Source: Streptomyces fumanus | GTDB taxonomy: Bacteria > Actinomycetota > Actinomycetes > Streptomycetales > Streptomycetaceae | DNA length: 64,000 nt | Reading direction: 5' to 3' | Assembly: GCF_014655295.1 (NCBI RefSeq) | Contig: NZ_BNBI01000011.1 | Location: 186,001 to 250,000 of the forward strand | Part shown: one piece after another, positions 51,760 to 60,136 of the stretch | Layout: each line of letters opens with the position of its first letter | Numbering within the stretch: position 1 is the stretch's first letter | Position numbers and translations under genes: made by a program | Notes under the pieces: model-generated | Database searches by the model: none | Seen by the model: the letters and a program-made list of their open reading frames with translations, nothing else | Told to the model about the DNA's origin: nothing

Positions 51760-52484
51760 CGGGCGCCCCCCGAGGGCGAGGGCGAGGGCGTGCGCCGGGG
51801 CCGGGGGTGCCCGTGGTCCCCGGTGCGCAGCATCTCGTCGTGGGTGAGCAGCATCGCGCGCTGGTCGGCGTCCCAGGTCCACTGGAGCCGGTACTCGTAC
51901 CCCGCCACCTCGGACGGCGACCTGATGATCACCGACCGTCCGGCCAGCTCCACCGCGCTCACCGCGTCGTTGTTCGACATCACCCGCACCAGCTCGTGCC
52001 CGATGACGGTGTAGACCCGCACGGCCGTCTGCCCGGTCGGCGGCAGCCGGAAGCCCAGCGTCAGATCGTCCCGGCCGTCCCCGGTCAGGTCCCGGTAGTA
52101 CGGCGTGAGCAGCGGGCACCGGTCCCGGTCCGCGCCGCACCCGGCCAGCCGCGCGCCGGTCTCGCGGTACGGGGCCTTCGCCCCGGCGTAGTCCTCCGGG
52201 TGCGCGGCGATCTCCGCGCGGACCACCGCCGCCGGGTCCACCCGGCGCACATCGCCGTCCGGCACGCGGACGCCCTCGACGGTCTCGGTGTCCGTCTCGC
52301 CGTAGTCCCACGCCGGACTGGAGGCCGGCGGCAGTCCGGGCCAGAGCCGCGCCGGGCTCACCGCGGTCGGGGTCGCGCCCGCGCTCAGCGGCCCGCCGGA
52401 GTCGCCGCAGCCGGAGCCGGCCGCGAGCACCAGGGCCCCGGTGGCGAGGGGACGCAACGCGCGCCGGCGGCGACTGGGGGGCAC
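51756..52484 (-). CDS. Putative lipoprotein
   Basis: 242 residues from GTG 52484 with GGGAG upstream. A lipobox is visible after a basic, hydrophobic leader: RPLATGALVLAAGSGCGDSG, giving a lipid-modified Cys near residue 26. The rest holds YYRDLTGDGRDDLTLGFRLPP, an FG-GAP-like D-x-D-x-D calcium-type loop, and a Cys pair (AGCGADRDRCP). It is translationally coupled to the orphan histidine kinase, which suggests it modulates that kinase from outside, as lipoproteins do in some Cse-type systems. Confidence 0.75.
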   Translation of the reverse strand: MPPSRRRRALRPLATGALVLAAGSGCGDSGGPLSAGATPTAVSPARLWPGLPPASSPAWDYGETDTETVEGVRVPDGDVRRVDPAAVVRAEIAAHPEDYAGAKAPYRETGARLAGCGADRDRCPLLTPYYRDLTGDGRDDLTLGFRLPPTGQTAVRVYTVIGHELVRVMSNNDAVSAVELAGRSVIIRSPSEVAGYEYRLQWTWDADQRAMLLTHDEMLRTGDHGHPRPRRTPSPSPSGGAR

Positions 52485-52616
52485 GGCACTCCCGCGGTTC
52501 GTGGCTCGTCGATGACCCGGACCACCTTATTCAGGCGGACGTCCCTTTTGCGCACCGGTACCGGCGCGGTACCGGCGGGTTCCCGGTGGCGGGCGCGCGC
52601 CCTCCCGGCGGGTGGG

Positions 52617-52725
52617 GACCTACTCCGCCGGCTCGCGGGGGGGGGGGGGGGGGGGGGGGGGGCGTTGCGGGGCCCGGTGTCGTGCGGGGCGGGTCGGTGG
52701 GGAGAGAGACCTACTCCGCCAGCTC
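52617..52725. repeat. Imperfect direct repeat of the phosphatase gene end
   Basis: GACCTACTCCGCCGGCTC (52617-52634) and GACCTACTCCGCCAGCTC (52708-52725) differ at one base and are 91 bp apart. The second includes the stop codon and final codons (ELAE) of the dual-specificity phosphatase gene; the first lies downstream of it. The 26-G tract sits between them. Confidence 0.75.
52637..52662. repeat. Run of 26 consecutive G residues
   Basis: An uninterrupted G26 (C26 on the minus strand) in the non-coding space between the lipoprotein gene start and the phosphatase gene stop. It is probably unstable by slippage and able to form quadruplex structures. The exact length could be a sequencing or assembly error. 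Confidence 0.85.
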
Positions 52726-53211
52726 CTCCAGCAGCCGGACCGTCGGCAGCCCCGTGCGCAGGTACTCCACGAACAGCTCGTTGTGCAGCGCCCAGGGCGA
52801 GCGCCGGGCCCGGATCAGCCGGATCGCCTCCTCCGGGGACCGGCCCCGCCGGACCAGGGCGTGGGCGACGACCAGACCCGAGCGGTTGTACCCGTGGTAG
52901 CAGCGGACGAGAACCCTGCGGCCCCGGTCCAGCGCCGCGCACGCGGCCTCCGCCAGCCGGATCACCCCGGCCAACTGGGTGCCGTCCAGCGGCCCGTCGG
53001 GGATCGGCCACACCTGGTGCTCGACGCCCGCCGCCGGCCCGTGTCCGGGCAGCCGCAGCAGGGTCTGCACCAGGTCGAACTCGTCCCCCACCACGGCGGA
53101 CGCCAACTGCCCGGGGGACCTGCGGTACTGGTGCCCGCCCATCCACAGACCGGGCACGATCTCGTTCCACGGACTGTCCGGAGCCGGTACGCCGGCCTCT
53201 CCGCCCCGCAT
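52711..53211 (-). CDS. Dual-specificity/tyrosine phosphatase-like protein
   Basis: 166 residues from ATG 53211. The C-x5-R active site is RVLVRCYHGYNRSGLVVAHAL, with Cys104 and Arg110, followed by the Ser of the P-loop. The residue before Cys is Arg where most family members have His. IVPGLWMGGHQY at the N-terminus is the usual first strand of small DSPs, and DGPLDGTQL corresponds to the general-acid loop. It should dephosphorylate Tyr or Ser/Thr in the cytoplasm. ATG 53325 is a weaker alternative start. A near copy of the 3' end and a G26 tract lie downstream. Confidence 0.82.
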   Translation of the reverse strand: MRGGEAGVPAPDSPWNEIVPGLWMGGHQYRRSPGQLASAVVGDEFDLVQTLLRLPGHGPAAGVEHQVWPIPDGPLDGTQLAGVIRLAEAACAALDRGRRVLVRCYHGYNRSGLVVAHALVRRGRSPEEAIRLIRARRSPWALHNELFVEYLRTGLPTVRLLEELAE

Positions 53212-53323
53212 ACGCAAGCGCGCCTCCCCGTGGTCGCCTCCGCCGGACCGAGCGCTGTCCAAGGTAGCCGGGTTCTTGCCCCTGGAGCACCCCGCCTGTT
53301 CCCATGGTCCGGGGTGATGGTGC

Positions 53324-54127
53324 ATGAGCGGACTGCGCGTCGTACCGCGCCGGCGCCGCGGCCGGGACCGGCTCTACGTCTGTCTCGCCGACGGCCGGAA
53401 CATCGCCTGGTACGACCGGGACACGGGCCGGGTCAGCCTGCTCGGCGACGAGCGCCGCCAGGACGTGCTGGACGCCCTGGCCCCGTTCCTCACCGGCCCC
53501 GTCACCGTCGGCCCGCCCCCGGTGCCCACCTCGGCCGAGCTGGCCCGGCTGACCCTGCACCCCGACGACGACCTGGCCCCCAACCGGCCCGGCGAGGCCC
53601 TCCTGATCGACCTGGACCGCGACCCCGGCCCGCCGCACCGGCTGCGCGCCGACCCCCGGCGCCGGGCACTGGCCGCCGAGCAGGCCACCGGGGAGGCCCT
53701 GGACCGGCTCGACGGCGCCGGCTGGCACACCCTGCACTCCGTGCCGCTGCCGGGCGGCGACCGCATCCACCATCTGCTGATCGGCCCCGGCGGCCTCTTC
53801 GCCGTGCACGCGCGGTACGCCCGCAGGCTGCGCGTGCGGGTCGCCGATCCGCTGGTCGCCCTGGGGCGCCGGGAGCCCCGGCCGCTGCTGGACCGGGTGC
53901 GCGCCGACGCCCACCGCGCCTCCTACGCCCTGACCGCCGAGGTCCGCCCGGTGCTCGTCCTGGTCGGCGCCGCCTCCGTCACGGTGACCGCCCCGCCCCG
54001 GGAGGTCCGCGTCCTCACCGACACGGAACTGCCCGAGCTGTCCCGCCCCGGCGGCGTCCTCAAACCGGCGGACGTCGAGTCCCTGCACGCCCTGGCCCGC
54101 GACCGGGCCACCTGGACCCGGGTCTGA
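53324..54127 (+). CDS. NERD-like domain protein
   Basis: 267 residues. The N-terminal part (RDRLYVCLADGRNIAWYDRDTG) is beta-rich. The C-terminal ~150 residues resemble a NERD (nuclease-related) fold: LAAEQATGEALDRL, then HSVPLPGGDRIHHLLIGPGGLFAVHARY and a VRPVLVLVGAASVTV strand. The Asp-containing strand before the 'GGLF' turn fits the family. NERD proteins are predicted nucleases, and some occur near repair genes; here the LigD/Ku pair follows. Start ATG 53324 is the first good one. It is divergent to the phosphatase. Confidence 0.65.
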   Translation: MSGLRVVPRRRRGRDRLYVCLADGRNIAWYDRDTGRVSLLGDERRQDVLDALAPFLTGPVTVGPPPVPTSAELARLTLHPDDDLAPNRPGEALLIDLDRDPGPPHRLRADPRRRALAAEQATGEALDRLDGAGWHTLHSVPLPGGDRIHHLLIGPGGLFAVHARYARRLRVRVADPLVALGRREPRPLLDRVRADAHRASYALTAEVRPVLVLVGAASVTVTAPPREVRVLTDTELPELSRPGGVLKPADVESLHALARDRATWTRV

Positions 54128-54202
54128 GACGCGTCCCCGATCCCGGCGGCTGGCCCCTCCCCGCCTCCCGCGTCCGGCACCCCCCCGCCGAACCACGCCC
54201 CG

Positions 54203-55084
54203 TCACGGCAGCGCCCCCGCCGCCCCCCGGTCGAACAGCGGGGCCAGCAGATCCCCGGAGTCCCGCACCCGGGCCACCACGTCCGCCGCCAGGAACGCCA
54301 GATCCCCCGGTGCCCGGCACCCGGCCACCTCCTCCCAGGTGACCGGCGCGGACACGGCCGGCTCGGCGCGGGCCCGCAGGGTGTAGGGGGCGGCGGTGGT
54401 CTTCCGCGCGGCGTTCTGGCTCCAGTCCACGAACACCTTCCCCGGCCGCAGACTGCGCGTCATCCGGTGCACCACCAGCTCCGGCATGGCCCGCTCCGCC
54501 TCCACCGCGAGGGCCTTGGCGTACTCCGACACCCGCTCCGAGGAGGACCCCCGCACCCCGGCCAGCAGGTGCAGCCCCTTCGCCCCGGACGTCTTGGCGT
54601 ACACCTCGATGCCGTCCCGCCGAAGCCGCTCGCGCAGCCACAGCGCGACCTCGCAGCAGTGCACGACGGTCGCGGGCGGCCCCGGGTCCAGGTCGAAGAC
54701 CAGCCGGTCGGCCCGCTCGGGGTCGACGGCCACCCACTGGTGGGTGTGGAACTCGGCCACCAGGTTCGCCGCCCACATCAGGCTCGGCAGGTCCCGCACC
54801 AGCACCATCCGGGAGGGCCCCTCCGAGCGCGGCACCTCGGCGGTGGTGACCCAGTCGGGCGTACCCGGCGGCACGTTCTTGGTGAAGAACCGCTGCCCGT
54901 CCGGCCCGTCCGGATACCGCAGGAAGGACACCGGCCGGTCCCGCAGATGGGGGAGGAGCACCCCGGCCACGGTCGCGTAGTAGTGCAGCAGCTCGGCCTT
55001 GGTGAACCCGGTCGCGGGATACAGCACCTTCTCCAGGTTGCTGAGGGCCACCCGCCGCCCCTCCACCTCTGTGATAGGCGCCAT
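54203..55084 (-). CDS. LigD polymerase-domain protein (non-homologous end joining)
   Basis: 293 residues, a stand-alone LigD polymerase/primase domain: SNLEKVLYPATGFTKAELLHYY, FFTKNVPPGTPDW, FDLDPGP with the metal-binding Asp pair in RLVFDLDPGPPATV, then TSGAKGLHLLAGV and KVFVDWSQNAARKTTAAPYTLR. These are conserved in archaeo-eukaryotic-primase-type NHEJ polymerases. It lacks ligase and phosphoesterase domains. It is divergent from ku with a 67-bp shared promoter region, as in other Streptomyces. Confidence 0.93.
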   Translation of the reverse strand: MAPITEVEGRRVALSNLEKVLYPATGFTKAELLHYYATVAGVLLPHLRDRPVSFLRYPDGPDGQRFFTKNVPPGTPDWVTTAEVPRSEGPSRMVLVRDLPSLMWAANLVAEFHTHQWVAVDPERADRLVFDLDPGPPATVVHCCEVALWLRERLRRDGIEVYAKTSGAKGLHLLAGVRGSSSERVSEYAKALAVEAERAMPELVVHRMTRSLRPGKVFVDWSQNAARKTTAAPYTLRARAEPAVSAPVTWEEVAGCRAPGDLAFLAADVVARVRDSGDLLAPLFDRGAAGALP

Positions 55085-55151
55085 ACCGTGAGAATCTCAT
55101 AAAACAGGGACATACCGCCCCGCGTGGCCATCGAGAGGAAGGGTGCGGCAC

Positions 55152-56276
55152 GTGCGATCCATCTGGAACGGCGCCATCTCGTTCGGCCTGGTCAGCATCC
55201 CCATCAAGCTGGTGAACGCGACCGAGAGCCACGCGATCTCCTTCCGCCAGATCCATACGGAGGACGGCGGCCGCATCCGCTACCGCAAGGTCTGCGAACT
55301 GGAGGACCGCGAGGTCACCTCGGCGGAGATCGGCAAGGCGTACGAGGACGCCGACGGCTCGATGATCCCGATCTCCGACGAGGACCTGGAGCAGTTGCCG
55401 ATCCCGACCGCGCGGACCATCGAGATCGTGGCCTTCGTCCCCGAGGACCGCATCGACCCGCTCCAGATGGGCGCCGCCTACTACCTCGCGGCCGGCGGCG
55501 CCCCCGCCGCCAAGCCGTACACGCTGCTGCGCGAGGCGCTCAAGCGCAGCAACCGGGTCGCCATCGCCAAGTACGCGCTGCGCGGCCGGGAGCGGCTGGG
55601 CATGCTGCGGGTGGTGGGCGACGCGATCGCCATGCACGGGCTGCTCTGGCCGGACGAGGTACGCGCCCCCGAGGGCGTCGCCCCCGACACCGACGTCACC
55701 GTCCGCGACAAGGAACTGGATCTCGCGGACGCCCTGATGGACACCCTCGGCGAGATCGACCTGGACGATCTGCACGACGAGTACCGCGAGGCCCTGGAAG
55801 AGGTCATCGCCGCGAAGGCGGCGGGGGAGGCGCCCCCCGAGGCGCCGCGTGCGGCGACGCCCGGCAAGGTCCTGGACCTGATGGCGGCCCTGGAGAACAG
55901 CGTCCGGGCGGCCCGCCGCTCGCGCGGGGAGGAACCGGGGGAGGAGGAGCCCGGCGAGCAGGCCGGGGAGCGGGCCGAGGCGGAGGTCAGATCGCTGCCG
56001 CGGCGCAAGACGTCCCGCGCCGCCCCCAAGCAGCCCGCCGGCCGCAAGTCGACCTCCACGGCGAAGAAGACGGCCGCCGCCGGCCGGAAGGCCGCGGACG
56101 CCCCGAAGAAGTCGACGGCCAGGAGCACGGAGAAGAAGACCACGGCCACGGCGAAGGGCACCGCGAAGAAGACGGCCTCCAAGACGGCGTCCAGAACGGG
56201 GGCCAAGTCGTCGTCGGGGGCGTCGGCGTCCAAGACCTCCGCCAAGAAGACGGCCTCCCGCAAGCGCAGCGCCTGA
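55152..56276 (+). CDS. ku: DNA end-binding protein Ku
   Basis: 374 residues from GTG 55152, eight bases after a GAGGAAGGG ribosome site; GTG 55143 would add three residues. The first ~255 residues are the Ku core: RSIWNGAISFGLVSIPIKLV, KPYTLLREALKRSNRVAIAKY, LRGRERLGMLRV and the C-terminal core helix YREALEEVIAAKA. The rest (~120 residues) is a Lys/Ala/Thr/Ser-rich tail (AKKTASKTAS type) like the DNA-binding tails of actinobacterial Ku. It binds double-strand ends and recruits LigD-type proteins, one of which is encoded divergently. Confidence 0.95.
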   Translation: MRSIWNGAISFGLVSIPIKLVNATESHAISFRQIHTEDGGRIRYRKVCELEDREVTSAEIGKAYEDADGSMIPISDEDLEQLPIPTARTIEIVAFVPEDRIDPLQMGAAYYLAAGGAPAAKPYTLLREALKRSNRVAIAKYALRGRERLGMLRVVGDAIAMHGLLWPDEVRAPEGVAPDTDVTVRDKELDLADALMDTLGEIDLDDLHDEYREALEEVIAAKAAGEAPPEAPRAATPGKVLDLMAALENSVRAARRSRGEEPGEEEPGEQAGERAEAEVRSLPRRKTSRAAPKQPAGRKSTSTAKKTAAAGRKAADAPKKSTARSTEKKTTATAKGTAKKTASKTASRTGAKSSSGASASKTSAKKTASRKRSA

Positions 56277-56290
56277 CCGGGTACGGCGGC

Positions 56291-57025
56291 TCAGCGGCCC
56301 TCGCCCGCCGGCCCCCCGGTCCGCACGTCCAGGTCCGGCCGGGGCGTGAGGACGGCGACCGGCTCGCCCGGCCGGGGCGGCGGCGGGGTGGTCCGGTCCC
56401 CGGGCAGCTTCGCGGGCGCGGTCTGCCGGAAGCCGACCTCCCCGAATCCGACCAGGCCGGTCCTCTCCAGGACCGTCATATGGTCCAGGACGGTGTCGTT
56501 GGCCAGGTCGGCCAGCTCCCGCACCAGCGTGTTCCGGGTGGTCGCCCGGATGCCGGCGACCACCGGGAAGATCTGCCCGTGGGTGACGCGCATGATGGTG
56601 ACCGCCGTCGCGTCGAACTCCTCGCCCGAGGCCGCCGACACCGTCCGTACGAACCCCTGCTGCTGCGGACTGGGCCGGTTGGGCAGGGTGATGCCCAGTC
56701 GCGGGGCGATCCGGCGGCAGGCGGCGTCCAGCCCCGCGTGGCCGGCGACCAGGTGCGCGCCGGCCTCCCGCATCGCCTCCGTCGTCCCCCGCCGCATCGA
56801 CAGCTCGCCCAGCGGGTACTCCCACAGCCCCGCCGCCCGCACCTTCACCACGAAGTCCCGGTCGGCCTCGGTCAGCGGCCCGAACGGGGTACTGGCCACC
56901 ACCCGGTCCTGACCGCCCGGCTTCCCCTCCAGCCCGACCACCGACGGGAACGCCAGCGCGGTGAGGGTCAGACCCAGCAGACCGAACAGGGCGACCACCC
57001 CGAACCCGCCGCGGGACATGCGCAT
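56291..57025 (-). CDS. DUF4142 domain protein, exported
   Basis: 244 residues. N-terminal hydrophobic segment GVVALFGLLGLTLTALAFPSVV acts as signal or membrane anchor. The DUF4142 ferritin-like helical part follows: LTEADRDFVVKVRAAGLWEYPLGELSMRRG, AHLVAGHAGLDAACRRIAPRLG and VRELADLANDTVLDHMTVLERTG. A Pro-rich tail ends it. DUF4142 proteins are extracytoplasmic with unknown function, often stress related. It converges on ku with a 14-bp gap. Confidence 0.8.
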   Translation of the reverse strand: MRMSRGGFGVVALFGLLGLTLTALAFPSVVGLEGKPGGQDRVVASTPFGPLTEADRDFVVKVRAAGLWEYPLGELSMRRGTTEAMREAGAHLVAGHAGLDAACRRIAPRLGITLPNRPSPQQQGFVRTVSAASGEEFDATAVTIMRVTHGQIFPVVAGIRATTRNTLVRELADLANDTVLDHMTVLERTGLVGFGEVGFRQTAPAKLPGDRTTPPPPRPGEPVAVLTPRPDLDVRTGGPAGEGR

Positions 57026-57073
57026 GCTGCCTCCCGTACGACACGAACCCCTCGCGTACGGCAGGAGGTACGT

Positions 57074-57185
57074 GCCCGGCGCCCGCCCCGCTCACGGCCC
57101 GGCGCCCGCCCCGCTCACGGCCCCGGTGCCCGGCTCACTCACCGCCCCGGCGCCCGCCTCGCTCACCACCCCGGCGCCCGGCTCG
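57074..57185. repeat. 23-25-bp tandem repeats
   Basis: GCCCGGCGCCCGCCCCGCTC-type units: two exact 23-bp copies (57074-57096 and 57097-57119), then three diverged copies with CCGGTGCCC and CCGGCGCCC cores. They fill most of the space between the divergent DUF4142 gene and the Y4yA-type gene. Confidence 0.8.
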
Positions 57186-57226
57186 CCGCGCGCTCCCCAC
57201 CGGCCCCGAGCATAAAGACGTATGTA

Positions 57227-57247
57227 TTCGGAAATGATGCCTCCGAA
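57227..57247 (+). promoter_or_regulatory. Inverted repeat in the promoter region of the PLP operon
   Basis: TTCGGA-N9-TCCGAA is a perfect 6-9-6 inverted repeat, 33 bp before the Y4yA-type start codon. It follows an AT-rich stretch (CATAAAGACGTATGTATT) likely to hold the promoter. It is a candidate operator; no regulator is encoded nearby. Confidence 0.45.
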
Positions 57248-57279
57248 CCACTGGCCGGTCCCCGCGGGAGGAACCCGAC

Positions 57280-58812
57280 GTGCGCGTGCCCTTATACCTG
57301 CGACCCCGGCTCGAACCCCCGCTGGACGCACTGCTGGACACCCCGCACCTCCTGCACACCCTCGTCGACGCCCTCGGCTCCCCGCTCAACGTGCTGCTGC
57401 CCGACCGCGTCGCGGAGAACGCCGAGCGCTTCCTCGCCGTCTACCGCAAGCACCACCTCGCCGGCCGGGTCACCTTCGCCCACAAGGCCAACGGCGCGAA
57501 CAGCCTGCTGCGCCGGCTGGCCGCCGCCGACCCGGCCGCCGTCGGCGTGGACGTCGCCTCGCTCGGCGAACTCCAGCACGCGCTGGCCTCCGGCTTCACC
57601 CCGGACCGGATCACGGCCACCGGCCCGAAGGACCCCGCGTTCCTGTGGCTGGCCGCCCGTACCGGCGTCACCGTCCACCCCGACTCGATCACCGAACTCG
57701 GCCAACTCGCCGACCTCGTACGCCGGTTCGCGCTGCCCCGGGTCGCCGTCCTGCCGCGGCTGTCCGGCTTCGACGCCGCCACCGGCGCCGGTGCCACCGG
57801 GGTCAGGGTCCGCTCCCGGCGCAGCCGCTTCGGCACCCCCCTGACCGAGGCCGAGGCCCTGCTGGACGCCCTCGACCGGCACCGCGACGCCGTCGAACCC
57901 GTCGGCGTCGCCTACCACCTGGACACCACCGGCCTCGCCGAGAAGGCCGTCGCCCTGGAGCAGTGCGTCGGCTTCCTGGACGCCCTGCGCGCCCGCGGCC
58001 GGGACCCCCGCGTCCTCGACATCGGCGGCGGCTTCGGCGTCGGCTACGTCGACGACGCCGCCCAGTGGGACCGCTACACCACCGAACTGGGCAACGCCGT
58101 CCTCGGCACCCGCCCCGCCCTCACCTGGCGCGGCCACGGCTACGGCCTGCGCAACGAGGGCGGCACCCTGCGCGGCGCCCTCGCCCTCTACCCGGCCCAC
58201 CGCCCCGACGCCGGCCCCGGCTACCTCGACGAGCTGCTCACCACCCCCGCCCCGGCCACCGGCCGCCCGCCCGCCACCCTGCTCCTGGAACACCTCTACG
58301 ACCTGTCCACCCAGCCGGGACGCGCCCTGGTCGACCAGTGCGGCGCCGTCCTCGCCCGGGTGCTCGACGTCACCCCCTCCGACTCGGGCGACCTCCTGGT
58401 CCGCCTGGCCATGAACGCCGGGGACATGAGCCTGGAGGAACACGGCGTCCTCGTCGACCCGGTCCTCCTGCCGCGCCCCGGCGACAGCCCACCCGCCGAC
58501 AGCCCATCCGGTGACACCACACCCGCCGACAGCCCGCCCGACGCCGGACCGGTGGGCGTCCACCTGTTCGGCAACCTCTGTCTGGAGGCCGACCTGATCA
58601 CCCGAAGGACCGTGTTCCTGCCCCGCCGGCCCCGCCCCGGCGACCTGCTCGCCTTCGCCAACACCGCCGGTTACGCCATGGACTTCCACGCCCACCGGGC
58701 CCAGCGCCAGCCGGTCGCCCGGACGGTCGCCGTGGTCCGCGACGGCGGCTCCTGGCGCTGGTGCCTGGACGAGGAGTACTGGCCCACCACGCACCCGGGG
58801 GGAACGGCATGA
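57280..58812 (+). CDS. Y4yA-family PLP-dependent decarboxylase-like protein
   Basis: 510 residues with the alanine-racemase-type/fold III PLP-binding barrel of diaminopimelate and ornithine decarboxylases: FAHKANGANSLLRRLAA (PLP-binding Lys), VDVASLGELQHAL, ATGPKD, HLDTTGLAEKAV, LDIGGGFGVGY and, near the end, FGNLCLEADLI and FANTAGYAMDFH. I recall the family as Y4yA. The product is unknown. A Pro/Asp/Ser-rich insert (~400-425) interrupts the C-terminal beta domain. Start GTG 57280 with GGGAGG. Codon 5 is TTA (57292-57294), a possible bldA control. The next gene overlaps by 4 bp. Confidence 0.82.
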   Translation: MRVPLYLRPRLEPPLDALLDTPHLLHTLVDALGSPLNVLLPDRVAENAERFLAVYRKHHLAGRVTFAHKANGANSLLRRLAAADPAAVGVDVASLGELQHALASGFTPDRITATGPKDPAFLWLAARTGVTVHPDSITELGQLADLVRRFALPRVAVLPRLSGFDAATGAGATGVRVRSRRSRFGTPLTEAEALLDALDRHRDAVEPVGVAYHLDTTGLAEKAVALEQCVGFLDALRARGRDPRVLDIGGGFGVGYVDDAAQWDRYTTELGNAVLGTRPALTWRGHGYGLRNEGGTLRGALALYPAHRPDAGPGYLDELLTTPAPATGRPPATLLLEHLYDLSTQPGRALVDQCGAVLARVLDVTPSDSGDLLVRLAMNAGDMSLEEHGVLVDPVLLPRPGDSPPADSPSGDTTPADSPPDAGPVGVHLFGNLCLEADLITRRTVFLPRRPRPGDLLAFANTAGYAMDFHAHRAQRQPVARTVAVVRDGGSWRWCLDEEYWPTTHPGGTA

Positions 58813-60134
58813 GGTACGACAGCATCACCGACGCCATCGGCAACACCCCGCTGGTCCGCATCGACCCGGCCGTGCACGGCCTCACCCGTATCGACCTGTA
58901 CGCCAAGCTGGAGATGCTCAACCCCTTCGGCTCGGTCAAGGACCGCCCCGCCTGGCACATGGCCCGCCCGCTGCTGGCGGCGGCCGGCCCCGGCGAACAG
59001 GTCGTGGAACTCTCCAGCGGCAACACCGCCAAGGCCCTCGCCCTCCTCGCCGGACTGCACGGCCTGACGTTCAAGAGCGTCACCAACCGGATGCGCATCC
59101 CGGAGATCAAGGAACTCCTGCTGCTGCTCGGCGCCGAGATCGAGGAACTCCCCGGCCGCAGCGAGTGCCTGGACCCCACCGACACCGACGACCCGCTCAC
59201 CCGCTTCCACCAGGCCCTCGCCGAACCCGGCGGCCACTACCTGCACACCGACCAGTACTTCAACCCGCGCAACACCGACGCCCACGCCTCCGGCACCGGC
59301 CCCGAGATCGTCAAGGACCTCGACGGCCGCGCCCCGGACTACTTCGTGGCCTGCGTCGGCACCGCCGGCTCCTCCACCGGAGTCGCCCGCGTCCTGCGCG
59401 AACACGACCCCGACGTGCGGGTCATCGGCCTGGTCGCCGACAAGTCCGACTTCATCCCCGGCATCCGCACCATCGACGAGGTCCAGCAGGTCGGCCTCTT
59501 CGACCCGGCCACGTACGACACCATCGAGACCGTCACCGCCGACGAGGCCATCGACGGCATGGTCACCCTGATCCGCCGCTGCGCCCTGCTCTCCGGCCCC
59601 ACCGGCGGCGCCGCCTTCCAGGGCGCGATACGCCACCTGCGTACCGTCGACCGGGAGCTGACCGAACGCCGCACGGCGGTCTTCATCGTCTGCGACCGCG
59701 CCGAGAGCTACCTGGGATACGTCCGCCAGCGCCGCCCCGAACTCCTCGGCCGGCCCCCGCTGAAGAACTCCGCCGCCGCCCTCACCGAGGCCGAGGTCCG
59801 GGCCGAGGCCAAGACCGTCGGCCCCGAGGCCGCCCGCCGCTGGATCACCGAGGGCGACCCGGCCCCCCTCGTCGTCGACCTGCGCGGACCGCACGCCTAC
59901 GCCGCCCTGCACATCGACGGCTCGATCAACATCGCCGACGAACTCTTCGGCGAACTGCTCCGCGGCGGCCTGCCGTTCAGCACCCGCCGCCCCGTCCTGC
60001 TGGCCTGCCCGGTCGGCGAGAAGTCCGCCCGCTACGCCGCCCTGCTGACCCGCATGGGCCACCCCGACGTCCGCAGCCTGGCCGGCGGCGTCGTCGCCTG
60101 GCGGGACGCGGGCGCCCCCCTGGTACGGGACTGA
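58809..60134 (+). CDS. Cysteine synthase-like PLP enzyme fused to a rhodanese domain
   Basis: 441 residues. N-terminal ~330: fold II PLP enzyme of the O-acetylserine sulfhydrylase/cystathionine beta-synthase group (IGNTPLVRID, PLP Lys in NPFGSVKDRPA, SSGNTAKAL, GTAGSSTGVARVL, LSGPTGGAAF). C-terminal ~90: rhodanese fold (PLVVDLRGPHAYAALHIDGSINI, Cys in VLLACPVGEKSARYAALL, LAGGVVAWRDAG). The rhodanese could deliver persulfide sulfur to the PLP domain. It overlaps the Y4yA-type gene (ATGA), and the aminotransferase gene follows by 2 bp. Confidence 0.88.
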   Translation: MRYDSITDAIGNTPLVRIDPAVHGLTRIDLYAKLEMLNPFGSVKDRPAWHMARPLLAAAGPGEQVVELSSGNTAKALALLAGLHGLTFKSVTNRMRIPEIKELLLLLGAEIEELPGRSECLDPTDTDDPLTRFHQALAEPGGHYLHTDQYFNPRNTDAHASGTGPEIVKDLDGRAPDYFVACVGTAGSSTGVARVLREHDPDVRVIGLVADKSDFIPGIRTIDEVQQVGLFDPATYDTIETVTADEAIDGMVTLIRRCALLSGPTGGAAFQGAIRHLRTVDRELTERRTAVFIVCDRAESYLGYVRQRRPELLGRPPLKNSAAALTEAEVRAEAKTVGPEAARRWITEGDPAPLVVDLRGPHAYAALHIDGSINIADELFGELLRGGLPFSTRRPVLLACPVGEKSARYAALLTRMGHPDVRSLAGGVVAWRDAGAPLVRD

Positions 60135-60136
60135 CC

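Noticed and set aside
52586..52900. Open frame encoding poly-glycine across the G26 tract
   Set aside because: The glycine run is just the homopolymer. The rest of the frame is antisense to the phosphatase gene.
57074..57185. Possible origin or iteron array
   Set aside because: No replication gene, no AT-rich unwinding region, and the units are GC-rich slippage-type repeats.
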